In this document: piece by piece, positions 1 through 17,052 of the stretch
How the letters are laid out: each line of letters starts with the position of its first letter
How positions within the stretch are numbered: the stretch's first letter is position 1
Source of the DNA: Paratinospora sagittata
Taxonomy: Eukaryota; Streptophyta; Magnoliopsida; Ranunculales; Menispermaceae
Reading direction: 5' to 3'
DNA: 64,000 bases
Assembly: GCA_035771175.1 (NCBI GenBank)
Contig: CM069600.1
Location: 1,703,501-1,767,500, forward strand
Made by a program: the position numbers and the translations under genes
The notes under the pieces: generated by a model
What the model saw: the letters and a program-made list of their open reading frames with translations, nothing else
Database searches by the model: none
What the model was told of the DNA's origin: nothing

Positions 1-214
1 CGGGAACGGGTCCAGTTGACTTAGGACCAATTTTCGGGTACTGTTGAGACAAGACGGCTTTGGTGGTGAAATTAGAAGTGGGTGTCGTGGAAAAGGGCCG
101 AATTGTGCTGACACCATGCTTAATACCAATCAATCCAGGCGAGTTTTTTAGTGGGTGATGTAAAATTGTGAGGAATGATGAATTGGGTATTGTTGGAGAG
201 AATCGGAGAGGCAT
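1..214 (-). CDS. 5' end of an unidentified gene with an organelle transit peptide (partial)
   Basis: Reading the minus strand from an ATG at 214 down to base 1 gives 71 open codons, and the gene continues beyond the window. The peptide begins MPLRFSPTIPNS and later has KHGVSTIRPFSTTPTS and QQYPKIGPKSTGPVP. It is rich in Ser, Thr, Pro and basic residues and contains no Asp or Glu, the composition of a chloroplast or mitochondrial transit peptide. The ATG sits in a good plant context (ccaccacc before it), and the upstream minus-strand sequence is GA-rich like a 5' UTR. The mature protein is out of view, so I cannot name the product. A plus-strand ORF at 175-363 overlaps it but looks like an antisense shadow. 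Gene direction is divergent from the helicase gene. Confidence 0.5.
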   Translation of the reverse strand, partial: MPLRFSPTIPNSSFLTILHHPLKNSPGLIGIKHGVSTIRPFSTTPTSNFTTKAVLSQQYPKIGPKSTGPVP

Positions 215-558
215 GGTGGTGGCGCTGGAAAGAAAGCCGTTGCTTGCTCCTCTCTCTCCTCTCTCTCTCTCAGTTCTTGATGTTATTGTTGTTACCTGAT
301 GGACAAAGTAAAATAATTGTGCACCCTAGTACATGTGATATTGTACCTTATATGTCCCTTTGAGTACATGTCTATATGTTTTTTTTTTTTTTTTTTTTTT
401 GACGTTGTGTCTACGTACTTCAGGCGAGACTAATTCGCGTTCGAGCTCTGCAGAGACATTGGATAACTCTTGTCAAATAAACGTGACTAAATTGGGTATA
501 AATTTTAATCATAAGATCTTTACCCTTCAATCACCTTTAGCACATATTCCGACTATCT

Positions 559-562
<4 letters not shown>

Positions 563-595
<33 letters not shown>
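563..595. repeat. (AT)n microsatellite
   Basis: A run of about 16 AT dinucleotides follows a T-rich tract. It is a simple sequence repeat with no coding meaning. Confidence 0.9.
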
Positions 596-598
<3 letters not shown>

Positions 599-855
599 AT
601 TGTGTTAAGTAACTGATAGCTAGATTGAAACTTTGTTAGATCAATTATGATATAAGTCTACCTGGACAAAGCGGAGAAAGCAAACTCATGTACCAAATCT
701 ATGTAATTAAGAAAAAAACCTAATTGATGTTTAGTTATACTAGTATTTTAGGTTTTGGAAAAGTTGGTGATGTATGGACAATTCAAATAGTATGTTACAA
801 TATATTGTTTAAGTTTTTCCGATATGAAATAACTTTGACTAAAATGTGATGACAT

Positions 856-1412
856 TAGGGATGTAATAGGTTGGGTTGACTCGAGTCAAGGCTAGAAGCT
901 TAAACCTAACTCAACCCAAATAATTCCGATTGAAAAAAATTAGACCAACCCAACTAATCTATCTTTTCAACTCAAACCAATTTAAATCGAACTGATTTAG
1001 GTTGAGACGGGTTGGTCGTTCAAGTTAAGATTTTGACCTGGGCTTCGGCTAATGTATTTTAAAGTTATATTTAAGTAAACTTTATACATATGTTTAAACC
1101 GATATATTTCATAATCTTTAGAGTCCTCACAAACAAATTTCTTATGTAAATTCAACAATAATAAACATTAATACATTTTAAATATGTTACTTTAGGGTTT
1201 AGGCAATGCTTTAAAAGAATATTAGGGTTATGCATGTAATTTGGTTTGAGTTGAGTTATATCAGATTTCAAAAATGTCAACTCATGATCCAAATCGACCG
1301 GTTAGAGTTATATATTTTAGAACCTAACCCAAGTAAATACCTCGACTAGCCCAACCTAGTTAAGGTTTTTTATTTGGTTTGACCGGGTTAGTCGGATTGG
1401 CTTAAACCTCTA
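856..1412. mobile_element. Diverged hAT-like MITE
   Basis: The left end reads TAGGGATGTAATAGGTTGGG. The right end read on the opposite strand starts TAGAGGTTTAAGCCAATCCG, giving an imperfect terminal inverted repeat. The interior has many GGGTT/AACCC-type words on both strands, as in plant non-autonomous hAT elements beginning TAGGGGTG. No clear 8-bp target duplication remains, so the borders are approximate. It lies upstream of the helicase promoter. Confidence 0.45.
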
Positions 1413-1916
1413 CTTTACTCGAAGAAACAATTATGTGTCATTGAAATGCAGCATCATTGAAATTGCGAAATCAAGCTGAACTAATTCAAATTTTCACATG
1501 TTTGGTTTAGGTTGTGAGTTGAAAATTTTAAAATCGTAATAATTTAAATGGAACCGACTAAAGTTAATATCATAATTTATGTGATATAATTTATTTATAG
1601 CACATATATTATTTTAATTTAATTTAATTAATTAATTTATTTTTAAATGTCTTTTCAGGTGGCCGAAGCTAAAATATAATTTATTTCCCTCAGAAGCCCT
1701 AACTGGCTCTCGCTCTACCTACTTTCTAACGCTGCTATCTAGGGTTTTCGATTTCATCGAATGTTCCAGAACCTCTCGTTCATGGCGGCCATTCTCTCTT
1801 CTTCTTCGCTCGCTTTGCATTATTAAATCTTCCTAAATCCCCTGGTTTCTTGCCCTAGGGTGTTTTCCACTACAACTTTTTTACGGATTTAAACAAGATT
1901 TGAGGTTGGAGAGGGA

Positions 1917-6487
<4,571 letters not shown>

Positions 6488-7633
6488 TAGCTGATGTAGT
6501 TGGTTTTTTCTGCATCGGCTATTAGGTGAGAGAGACTTCATTTTGATAAAAAAGGATATTCCCACATCTTAGTTGCCCTCTTATTATTGTTAGAAGGGCT
6601 TTGAGATAAAGATTTCTGGAAAAAAAAACATGCCGGAGAGAAGAGGCAAAAATGTTGGGGGAGTTTTCCTTGTACGAGAGCTGAAGAGTTTCAACTACCC
6701 CCCTTGTGGGAAATGAAATGAGTGTATGGATGCACTTGAGAGAACCACAAATTTTTGTGGGCTTTGTACTTCGTATATTGCCTCAGTAGTTTGGTTAGTT
6801 ACTATTTCTAAGCTATGGTATGTAACTGCATTTTATTTAGTAGTATATTGGCTCTTTGCAATGGCTGATTTATCTCTTCATATTAGAGATTAAGGTAGTT
6901 TAAATAGATCATTAGATGTTGTAAGAGTTGAAGAAAGAGCAACTTACATACAATTTGCAATAATGATAAAAGCAAGAAAGATATAATTATTTATGATATA
7001 ACTGTGGATAATATATCCTTTAATACACCTTGTTAACTTTATTATATATAATTTACTCTGATTTTGCTCATAACTATAGTCAAATTGAGTTTGGATCAGT
7101 CAGATGGTGGTTGATTTTTGATTTGCTAGGAGACCCAAATCAAATTAAAATTTTTGTTTTGAATTTCTTTTAATCCCTCCTTGGATAACTCTCATCTCAG
7201 TAGCTTCTTCCCTGAAAATTGCTAGGTGATTCAGTGTAACCAATTCACAATAGAGTTATGGATACAAGTTATATTACTAAACAAAATATCCACAGATATA
7301 TTGTAAAGAAGTATGAAAATTATACTTAAGATGCATCTATATTAGGGTGGAAAGTTCATGTGGGAATGAAGAGTCATGCATGTAGAGTTGTTAGAAAGAA
7401 AGTCAATTGGATTACCTTGTAGATGATTTGGTGAGAGTTGTTGAAAAGAAACACAAACAAAAGAAAGAATCAAAAACAAAAAAAAAAAAAAAAAAAAACC
7501 CACTCCTTGTTGAGTATTGATTTGAAATTGGGATATTGAGATAGAGATTATGCACATCACACCTTGCCTATCTTAGCTGCTTGAATCATATATTTAAGTA
7601 TATATAATTTGAACAACTACTCCATAATTCATT

Positions 7634-7693
<60 letters not shown>

Positions 7694-7863
7694 CCCTCTC
7701 CTCTTTCTAATTACCCTTTTCATATGTAGTTTATAAGCCTTTATATACACAATATATTCCTAGTGTTGTAGTAATAATATTGATAGTACCACAAAATAAT
7801 TAATATAGTCCCTTGGACATCTTCTTCTTCATCTTCTAAGATCTGAAATTAACAAACTGCATC
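6488..7863. other. 3' UTR of the helicase and intergenic region
   Basis: The helicase 3' UTR probably runs to about 6830, with AT-rich sequence and no further ORF. After that I see AT-rich unique DNA, an A-tract at about 7478-7498 and a compound microsatellite at 7634-7690. The last 150 bases contain TATA-like sequence (ttatatacacaatata near 7740), which may be the promoter of the CYSTM gene. Confidence 0.5.
7634..7690. repeat. Compound (CA)n(TA)n microsatellite
   Basis: About 11 CA units run directly into about 17 TA units. It lies roughly 170 bp upstream of the CYSTM start codon, so length variation could alter promoter spacing. Confidence 0.9.
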
Positions 7864-8624
7864 ATGACTCAGTATGATCAATCCCATCAGGCTCCTCCAC
7901 GTAATTAATCAATCAGTAGTTCATTGATTATCAGATATATATATATGTATTAGTATAGCCTTTTTTATTTCAAAAGTTGTAAAGATTTATGCATGTTTGT
8001 TGTTTAATTTAGCAGTTGTATATCATGCACCACCAGCAGTTGTATATCCTGCACCACCACCTCCGCCGCCGCTGCTGCAACCACCGCCTGGTTACCCGCC
8101 AAAAGATGGAAAACAGCCTCCTCCGGCAGGTCCGACTACGGACAAGGGCGATGGCTTCTGGCGAGGCTGGTGCGTATCTTTTAACTAATAATAATATTAT
8201 CTCTTTGTATATCAATAATGTACACTAATTAACTAACCAATTTGAGGTTGATGTAATAGCTAAAGACTAGCTTGCTTCATGAAACGAAATGAAAGTCTTG
8301 AGTTTGAATTTCATTTTCATGAAATAATAAGAGGATAAGGAAAGAATATGGTATATCAAAAAAAAAAAAAAACTGAAGAGTTCGTCATATAATATATAAG
8401 TGTAGATCTCCTCATGTGGAAAAGGGATTGATTTTCACTTTACAAATTACATATCATATGTTGAATTCTCAATAGCATCAGTCTTTCATCCACACACATC
8501 AATAGCATCCAATTCATTCATTATTCTCAATTAGATTCATCTCTTGTATTATTATTTATTTATTTTTTATTGCTTCAGTTGTGCTGGTTTGTGTTGCTGC
8601 TGTCTCTTGGATTTGTGCTTTTAA
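7864..8624 (+). CDS. Small cysteine-rich transmembrane module (CYSTM) protein
   Basis: Three exons: 7864-7900, 8013 or 8016-8169, and 8579-8624. They give 79 or 78 aa. Exon 1 encodes MTQYDQSHQAPP. Exon 2 encodes a Pro/Tyr-rich segment (HAPPAVVYPAPPPPPP, then PPGYPPKDGK). The two parts of the C-terminal module join across the last intron to give FWRGCCAGLCCCC followed by LLDLCF and TAA. This is the hallmark CYSTM ending: a short cysteine-rich membrane-inserting helix. CYSTM proteins are tail-anchored, often at the plasma membrane, and are linked to stress tolerance. Splicing across the second intron restores the Cys run exactly, which supports the model. The acceptor of exon 2 is AGCAG, so either of two sites 3 nt apart may be used. 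The 8013 choice gives a better repeated VVY motif. Confidence 0.85.
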
Positions 8625-9087
8625 AGCTTGGTTAGTAGCTGATCATGAAGAACTAATGTGAAGAACTCTAGTGAAGTTAGAAGTTGAAGTTTGTGAGGCC
8701 TTACTGCATATGTATGTACTTAGTATATTCAAACAGTAAGTAGAAGCAATGTGTCATAATCCACTTAATGTAAAAGACCCAAGTTTTTTTTTTTTTAATC
8801 TTACAAGACCCAGTTTGAATCTCCTTAATTAATTTGCTATATTATCCCATCCTCTACTTAATTATATACAGTCGTTTTATTGCAATATACAATTTATGTT
8901 GCATGACCCACTCAGATAGGTGAGTTATATATAAGAGGATCTAAAAAAAAAAAAAAAGAAGTTAAATATAAGAGAGAGAGATACAATGTATTAATAAATA
9001 TTTTTGTTAATTAAATCTCATTGTAATTATTGTCTATTAATATTGTATATTCTAAGAACTCGATTAGAATCATGTCCATTAGAATAG

Positions 9088-9211
9088 GCAAAATAATGTA
9101 ATTACATTGCAACTACATGTTTATATCTATTGGATGTGTGTGGTTTACACATCTTGAGATATGTAATAAATAATCTAATGGATATGAACATGTAATTGCA
9201 TTATTTTGCAG
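9088..9211. repeat. Hairpin-forming inverted repeat (MITE-like)
   Basis: The left arm starts gcaaaataatgtaattacat and continues to tatctattgga. The right arm, read in reverse complement, starts gcaaaataatgcaattacat and continues to catatccatta. The arms are about 40 bp around a loop of about 40 bp. This is typical of a small decayed foldback element. Confidence 0.55.
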
Positions 9212-9544
9212 TTAGCTTAACATTTTTCATTAGAATGTAATTGTATTACAATTAGAATGAGAAGATTGAGTTACAATTAAGATTATGAATTTGGGTTAGT
9301 GTTTGATTATGGTGTGTTATTGTATTGCAATTGCAATTTGTAGTTTTTGATTACAAAAGGGGATAGATGTAGAAAAATAGAGATTCTTTGATTATTGATG
9401 TTATTTTCAATTTATTGAATAAAAATAATAGAGAAGTTATTTCTAATTTTTTATGTGGGATTCCTAGTTTGTTTGCTACCCTTCATCATGATCTGAAACT
9501 ATCAACAACATACATGTTTTGATTTTTAATGTTTTCAAAAATTA

Positions 9545-9950
9545 AGGTGTGTTGGGTTTATGATTCAGATGTAGTTTTCAATATCCAAAAATCTTGAAAC
9601 AGGAAACATGCATTTGATAAATTGAAATTCGAAAATAGTTTTCTGAAATTTACAAAGAAATCATTTTATTTTCTGAATTTTTATTTTTTAGATTGAATTC
9701 TAGTTTTTTAATTATGAGCTAAATACAATCTAAGGGCCCGTTTGGTTCGTGATTCGGGTACAATTTTCTATATCCAAAAATCTAAAAATACCAAAAACTT
9801 GTTTGGTTCTAAAGATTCTGAAAACAATTTTTCACTTTTTGTGAAGAAAACAGGTTGTTTTCAGAAAACGATAAAAATTCATTTTTCAAATTTTCTCTTT
9901 TTGGATTATATTTTTGTTTTCGGATTGCAAACCAATCGCAACCTACGTTT
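9545..9950. mobile_element. Two tandem related MITE-like units
   Basis: Unit 1 (about 9545-9733) and unit 2 (about 9734-9950) share the order gtttatgattcag / gttcgtgattcgg, tatccaaaaatct, gaaaacaatttt/gaaaatagtttt and a T-rich right half. Unit 2 begins GGGCCCGTTTGGTTCG, a word often seen at the ends of plant MITEs and small non-autonomous elements. Borders and family are uncertain. Confidence 0.4.
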
Positions 9951-10298
9951 TTTTACCGTATTTGATACTGTGTGATTTATATCAATTATTAATTTGTTAC
10001 TTAATACAATACATTTTGATAATATCTCATGATAGTGACAATAAATACAATATAGGAAAAAGACTTTAGAAAACAAGATCTAACGGTCGGCTATTCGCTT
10101 TGTTTGGCCTTTTTCAAAATTACAACAATGCAAACGGATAGCGCGCAAGAGAGGAGAAGACTCTATGGTTGAGAGTAATCCACAAATTCTGATATATGAA
10201 GATGGAAATTTGCAAGGCATTAAGAAGCAAAACTTGAAATGGTTTTTTCCGAGGCAGAGAAGCAAGAACATCAAAAACAACAAGCGCATATTTGCTAG

Positions 10299-11520
10299 TG
10301 TTGATTGCATGGTGGCAATCTTCAATGAAAAATAGCTTTTAAAATAATCAATTAGATTAGTCTTCAGTCTAAGTGGTGGAGTCACAATGATCTCGCTTAA
10401 ATACCACTCTTCTAGAGCAACAAGTTGCCTCCCGTTCACTTTTTAAAGATACTAGGGACAAAACTATGTCTAGTTAAATTCAATTACTATTCCAGCGAAA
10501 TAACGACGTAGATTGAGGCTAGAGTGTGATTCTATGTCCAAGATGATTAGGTCCCTGCTTAGGTGCTCATGGTGTATAACACTTGTCTCCCAGGATAAAA
10601 TAATCTCATTCTTGTGACAACAACACTTCAACTCACAATAATAATCGAACCAAAATTGGTTGTACTCACTCACAAAAGAATGCTAAAAGCAGATAAGAGA
10701 ATTCAAAGATTATGGAATTTTCTGGGATGAATATTTGAGTTCTAGAGGGCTCTATTTATAGGAAAATTGTGGTTGTACATGATGCCTGTTTCTGCACCGT
10801 TGGATCGAGCCTAATCGCCTTAAACGCAATCTGACGGATTTGATTGACGCACCCGATCGTATATCGGTGGATCGTATCCAATCGATTTAGGCACAATCTA
10901 AAGCTCCGCTCATCGCAACCGATCCTACACCGTCGGATCTTCATACATCGCACCTAGACAGATAACTACATTCATCGTATGTGGACGTCCCAGATCCAAT
11001 CTTCCACGAACGAATCTCATCCGTCTAATCTGCCTCGATCTTCAAAAATAAAAAGCTCCCCAGCTCCTCACGACGATGTGTACGTGCGAAGTGCATAGCG
11101 TTGTGCGTCGTAATTCACCCAATCGCCATTTCGCCCTCACACACAAGTGCACGCACGTCGCGTGCGTGGGGTGATGCCTAAGCATCACACCCGAGCCTTC
11201 CTTGTGTGTGTACGTTAGCTGAAATTCAAGTGTAGTACTCTAGCTACACTTATAAGTAAATAATTAGAATTCTATCTTTCCTATGTGAAACTAAAAGATT
11301 GTTTCCAAATTTTACCACTTTACACATATCAAGTAGGCTACTTTAGATTAAATTTCTCATGCACATATAAATGGGTATAGCTAAATACTTATATATTCTT
11401 AATCTTCACATATCAAGGATTAATAATTAACTTAGTACCACCCAAAATCACTTGTGGGTCCCACTTTAATATTTAGCTGAAAATGGTGAAAAACCATGTT
11501 TAATTATCCATTTTCCAACA
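10299..11520 (-). repeat. copia 3' LTR (left copy)
   Basis: It begins TGTTGATTGCATGG and ends CATTTTCCAACA, with TG...CA and the short inverted ends TGTTG/CAACA. It differs from the right LTR by many substitutions and by one internal ~67-bp unit. It holds two full plus one partial ~67-bp sub-repeats around caccgttggatc (about 10796-10960). Confidence 0.9.
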
Positions 11521-14500
11521 ATCCCCCACATGAATGGAAATTGAACTAATTGCACTTTCTATCATCCCCCACATAAATGGATTTTTGATGCAATTTTGAA
11601 ATTTTTTCAATGAAGACACTAGAGAGAGTGCTAGTTGAACAAGTTGCATCGGGATAGGCAGTTTGTGGCTTTGAAACTTCTCTAGTGAAACACTATCGGA
11701 TTTGCTAGTTAATCAGTGAACACGATGTCTTGAACTGTTCAGCCGTTGATGCAAACCAAGACAATAATGTACACACAACTCAATTCCAAATAATTTTGGT
11801 TCTCACGGTTGTGTTCATTTTGGCCATGAACAACTCCTGAATTCATAAGTGCTTTAAAATCCTCATAGAATTGACCCAGTTCACACTCACAACTATAAAT
11901 TCAGATTTCATAGTGGATCTGGCTATACATGTTTGTTTTGAGGATTTCTATGATATCGCTCATCCTCCAATTGTGAACACATATCCACTCGTAGATTTTG
12001 TGTCCTTGGAGTCATATCCAGTTTGCATCACTATATCCTTCTAGAACAGCTGGATATCTTGTATAATTCAACCCATAATGTTGTGTACCTTAGATATCTA
12101 AGAACCCTAATCAAAGCTTTCCAACGAGCCTTGCGTGGATTGCTTGTAAATTGACTCAATTTATTAATTACATATGCTATATCAAGTCGTGTATATACCA
12201 TAACATATATTAGACTGCCAAGTATACGTGAATATTCTAATTGATTTATGGGTTGCCCTTTATTCTTGATAAGATGTAAATTCACATCTATAGGTATTTT
12301 TATAGGACTAGTATCATATTTATTGAACTTAATCAATATTTTCTCAATATAATGAGATTGAGACAAGACTAATCCATCAGATATTTTAAAAATTTTAATC
12401 CCTAAAATAACATCAGCAACGCCCATATCTTTCATATCAAAATGTCTAGTCAACATTTTATTGGTAGTCTCGATTATGGCTTTATTATTACCTATAATCA
12501 ACATATCATCCAAGGCACACTATGACATAGTCTTTTGATGTGTTTTTGACATATAAACATTTGTCACATTCATTGATTTTAAAACCATTGGACAACATGA
12601 CATTGTCAAATTAAAATGCCATTGTTTTGGTGCTTGTTTTAATCCATATAATGATTTCACAAGTCTACACCCTTTATGTTCTTGTCCAAGTGCAACGAAT
12701 CCTTCAGGTTGTTGCATATATATTTCTTCTTCTAGTTCACAATTTAAGAAAGTTGTCTTAACATTCATTTTACAAATTTCAAGATTGTTTATTGCAGCAA
12801 TAACAATTAACATTCTTATGGATGTTATAGTTACCGGTGAATATGTATCGAAGAAATCAAGACTCTACTTTTGTTTAAAGCCCTTGGCTACCAACTGAGC
12901 ATTATATTTATCAATTGAACCGTCAGCCTTTAATTTTCTTTTAAAAATCCATTTACACCCTGAAGGCATCATACATATTGGTAATCTACCAATTCCCAGG
13001 TATGATTGTGCATGATTGATTTAATTTTACTATTTATTGCTTCCTTCCAAAAAGGAGCTTCGGGTGTTGACATTGCCTCAGGCTCACTTTCTAACATGTA
13101 CGTTAGAAAATCAAGACCAAAAGACTTTACAACTTTAGCATTTTTACTGCGTCTAGGTTCATCCTCTAATTTTTTATCTGGAGGATTACTACTGCTATTT
13201 GCAGTGTCATAAATTCTTTTATTGGAACTTAGCTTTTGCATGTTTTTATCTGAAAAATATGCTCAAAAAATGATGCATTTCTAGATTCCATAATTGTATT
13301 CACATGTATATCAAAAATATCTTATTTGTATACAAGGAACCTATATGCACTATTGTTATAAACATAACCAATGAATATACAATCAATGGTTTTAGGCCTT
13401 ATCTTAACCTTTTTAGGTTCAGGTATTGCTACCTTAGCTAAACACCCCACACTTTTAAATATTTATAGGAAGGTTTCAGACCTTTCCACAACTCATAAGG
13501 AGTAACATCCTTATTTTTATGGGGTATTTTGTTAAGAATGTAGTTAGCAGAGAGAATTGCTTCCCCCCACATATTTTGAGGTAACCCAGAACTTATTAGC
13601 ATGACGTTCATCATTTCTTTCAATGTTCGGTTCTTGCGTTCAACAATATGATTTGATTGAGGCGAATAAGGAGAGGTTGTTTGATGAATAATACCATGTT
13701 CATGATAGAACGCACCAAAAGGTGCTTCATATTCACCACCTCTGTCGCTTCTTATTGCCTTTATCTTTTTACCAAGTTGATTTTCAGCCTCATTCTTATA
13801 GTGTTTGAATAGTTCCAAACCTTCATCTTTCCTTTTAAGCAAATAAACATAACAATATCTTCTATTGTCATCAATAAAAGTAATGAAATATTTTTCCCAC
13901 CTTTAGTTTGTACAAATTTTATGTCACATATATCGTTGTAAATTAATTCTAGAGGTTCAAGGTTTCTTTCAACTGAATGAAATGGTGTTTTAGTCAACTT
14001 TGCCTCAACACATATTTCACACTTATGATTTGGATCAATTTGATAGTTAGGTAATAATTCTAAATTCATCATTTTTCATAATGAATTAAAATTAACATGT
14101 CCTAATCTATCATGCCATAAACAAGAAGACTCCAAAAAATAAACAGAAGATGAATCTTTATTATCTTCAAAGTTGTGATTATAAACATTACATTCATTTT
14201 GAATAATCCCCTTTCCAAGTACCCCTTTCCCACAAATACATTATTTTTGGAAAGTACAAATTTATTGGAATCAAAGACCATCCTAAAACAATTTTTGCTC
14301 AATAATGAGCCTGAAACAAGATTCTTCCGGATGTCAGGTACATGCAACACATCGATCAAGGTGAGTTCTTTTCCTGAGGTCATCTTGAGAACCACCTTCC
14401 CAAGACCCGTTATTGCTGAAATTACTGAATTGCCCATGATCAGATTACATCCTCTTATTGTTGTATAAGAGGAAAACATTCTTATCAGCACAGACATGTC

Positions 14501-14557
14501 GGGTGGCTCCAATATCGATCCACCACTATCTGAGTTTATAAATCGTGTTGGCTTCAA
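11521..14557 (-). pseudogene. copia pol remnants: protease, integrase, reverse transcriptase, RNase H
   Basis: Open pieces on the minus strand run in copia order. At 14557-14102 there is a protease/pre-integrase segment with [20 protein letters not shown]. At 14072-13761 the integrase zinc finger (CEICVEAK) and the start of the catalytic core follow, and at 13842-13438 IRSDRGGEY and VERKNRTLKEMM. Reverse transcriptase fragments lie at 13241-12969 (FWKEAINSKIKSI), 12813-12520 (SLYGLKQAPKQW) and 12513-12031 ([10 protein letters not shown], the copia form of YVDD). Below 12031 the RNase H reading continues only in shifted frames (CDANWI). Stops and frameshifts between the pieces show it is dead. 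Confidence 0.85.
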
Positions 14558-14668
14558 AAATCACAGCAGATAGCATCATGTCAGTTACATCTTCAGTCTT
14601 CTTCTCCGTCATATTGACTTGATCGTTCTTGGACTTGCCTTTCGATTGACAATCTTTGGCTTTGTCCC

Positions 14669-16940
14669 TTATTTTTGGCCAATTATAGCACTTGCCATTG
14701 AACTTCTGGGCTTTGCCTTTCTTTTGGGCCTAACTATCACCAGTGTGCTTTCTCTTCTTGTTCTTGGCGTGCTTTCCCTCCACAAGGTTAACTTTAGGCT
14801 TTGTATGGTCTTTAGTTTTCTTGTCATGACTCTTATCGTCTTGTTCAATTTGCAGTCTGACAATAAGGTCCTCAAGTCCCACGTCCTTACGCTTGTGCTT
14901 AAGATATATCTTGAAATCTTTCCAAGTAGGTGACAACTTCTCAATAATTGCAGCCACTTGAAAAAATTCACTCAAAGACATTTTCTGTAACACCCCGTAG
15001 TTTTAATTATACACCTATGTTGATGGATACGTATAAGTACGCATATACGTACGTAGGAGTTAAATGTATATGTGTATAAACATACATAAATTAAGTAGAT
15101 TAAATGCCATATTATCATTAGATTATAAGATGAATCAATGACCTTGAAATTGATATTAGTATAAGATAATATACATGACCTTGATATTAGTATAAGATGA
15201 TATTATATCATTTTCTCACTTATCTCATTCTCTCATCTCTCTTGTGAAAAAGAAAAAAAGAAGAAGAAGAAAAAACAGAGAAAGCGAGAACGAAGAGAAA
15301 AAAGAGAAAAAAAGGGAAACGCGGGATTTTCGCCGAATCGGGACCTACGGTAACTGTTTTTCACTTTATTTCTTCGTGAACTTGATATCTAAGCTAGATG
15401 TAACCTTTCTTTTGGAGTAATTTTTGCTGTGGGAGCCGTTTTACAACATTTTCAAAATTAGGGTTTTGACCCAATTTGAATGAAAATTTATTCGAAAGGT
15501 TGAAAAACACTCCCTAGACTGTAGGAACCCCGAATATGTAGTTAGATTTCATTTATTTGTTTATTTAGAATTTTTATGGCTGTTGGAAGTTAGAGTTTAT
15601 ATTGGAAACCTTTTGAATTATATTAAAATCCGATGAAACTCCAGTTTAAGGCTATAGAATGATAGAATTAACTGTTGTGAGTTCATCGATGCTAATTTCC
15701 TAATTTTTGGAGACCGTTTGACAATTTTAGTAAAAATTCACATGTTTCTAATGAATGGTGAATAGTGACATGAACAGTCCATAATATATCCAGTAAATAA
15801 AATGGAACTGGACTTCAGTGAAACTCCGGTTTGAGATCATAGAATCGTAGAGAACTGAATTATGGACGTTTCGATGTTAAGAGCATGATTTTTGGATATG
15901 TTTTGATATTTTTAGTAGCTAAAGATATGATTTTTGTGAGTAAAATTAACTTTGGATGCCTTCGCGAACGTGTAAAACCTCAATAAAATACCTGTTGAAG
16001 GTAGTAGAATGATAGAATGACTGATTTAACACGTGTCGATTTGAATAGAATAATTTTAGGAATGTTCTAGATTTTTAATAGAATTGACATATGTTTTCAT
16101 ATGCTTACGTGAGTACGTTGGTGTTGAAATCTAGTTTAAATGTGGCATTTTCATAGTGAAATAACTCCATCTTAGCTGCTGAACCAACTAGGAAATTTAA
16201 GTGTTAGTAATAGTGTTTTGATGAGTTTAAATGGTGATTCTCATGATGATCTATGGTTTGAATTACCTAATTTCAGTGTTTGAATTGAGAGATTAAGTGC
16301 ATGGATAAATGCTCTTGAGGAAACAATTATGATGGACATTATTGTTGCTGGATTTTAGAGGGTATATTGGCTTAGAAACCTCGTGTAACCACTGTGAGTA
16401 TAGTTTTCTTGATTTGGTTCTTGTATGACATTGTATACATATAAAATGTTTGATTGTATGCATGCTATATTTATATGTAATGCATTGAGTTTTTATTGAT
16501 CATGCAAATTGATTTTAGAGTATACTGTGTCGGTCATGACGTCAGGCTATGTCAGGGATGTCGTGACATTTTCTCTGCATGAATCTTATGAAAAATAATC
16601 TGTAACTCTTGAACTTGATTCAACATAGTCTTTGAACCCACCATCTTGTAATCAAGGAACCTGCTTACTACAAATTTCTTATAGCCAGCATCTTCAGTCT
16701 TGTATTTCTTATCCAAAGAATTTCAAAGTTCCTTGGCAGTACGGACTGTAATATACACATTATACAGTGTATTTTCTAGCCCATTCAGAATGTAATTCTT
16801 GCATAGAAAATCAGAGTGTCTCCATGCTTGAATTGTAGCAATGACATGTTTGTCAGTCTCATCATCTCTCAGTTCAGGTTTGTCTTCATTCAACACCTTG
16901 ACCAAGTTGAGGGTGGTCAGGTAAAATAACGTCTTCTATT
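14669..16940 (-). pseudogene. copia gag remnant, interrupted by a solo LTR
   Basis: The N-terminal part lies at 16905-16574 on the minus strand (RDDETDKHVIATIQAW, then KELWNSL and KKYKTEDAGYKKF). The rest resumes at 14985 with LSEFFQVAAIIEKLSPTW and ends in a Lys-rich segment (HAKNKKRKHTG). The two halves are separated exactly by the 1.58-kb solo LTR. Confidence 0.8.
14986..16568. mobile_element. Solo LTR with 5-bp target duplication
   Basis: The insertion begins TGTAACACCCCGTAG, ends GTCGTGACA and is flanked on both sides by ttttc (14981-14985 and 16569-16573). Removing it restores the copia gag reading. There is no internal coding region. A single LTR with TG...CA ends and a 5-bp duplication indicates recombination between the two LTRs of a former full-length element. 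The TGTAACACCCC start is common among plant gypsy LTRs, but the family is not proved here. Confidence 0.88.
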
Positions 16941-17052
16941 GCCACCTTTTGAAGTCGGTGTCAATGACCTTATCTGGCTTCTTAGGTTTCACAAAAACAG
17001 TAATTGGTTTAGGGGCAAAGTCTTATCTCCATCATGTTAATTGCCTTAAGAT

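Larger units (their letters stand above)
215..1916. other. Intergenic region between two divergent genes
   Basis: There is no convincing gene here. It should hold the 5' UTR and promoter of the minus-strand gene (GA/CT-rich at about 240-275) and the promoter and 5' UTR of the helicase. A T20 run at 380-399 is followed by sequence with a possible tRNA B-box-like stretch (agctcgaacgc on the minus strand), perhaps a SINE tail remnant. The last 250 bases before 1917 are more GC-rich with CT-rich leader-like sequence, which suggests a transcription start near 1680-1740. Confidence 0.5.
8625..10224. other. Intergenic region with small MITE-like repeats
   Basis: After the CYSTM 3' UTR (to about 8760) the sequence is AT-rich and gene-free. 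It contains a hairpin-type repeat near 9088-9211 and a pair of related MITE-like units near 9545-9950. The small ORF at 9742-9975 falls inside the second unit and is not a gene. Confidence 0.5.

Noticed and set aside
175..363. Plus-strand 62-aa ORF with Leu-rich stretch
   Set aside because: It overlaps the minus-strand transit-peptide reading and a CT-rich leader; the Leu run simply comes from ctctct repeats.
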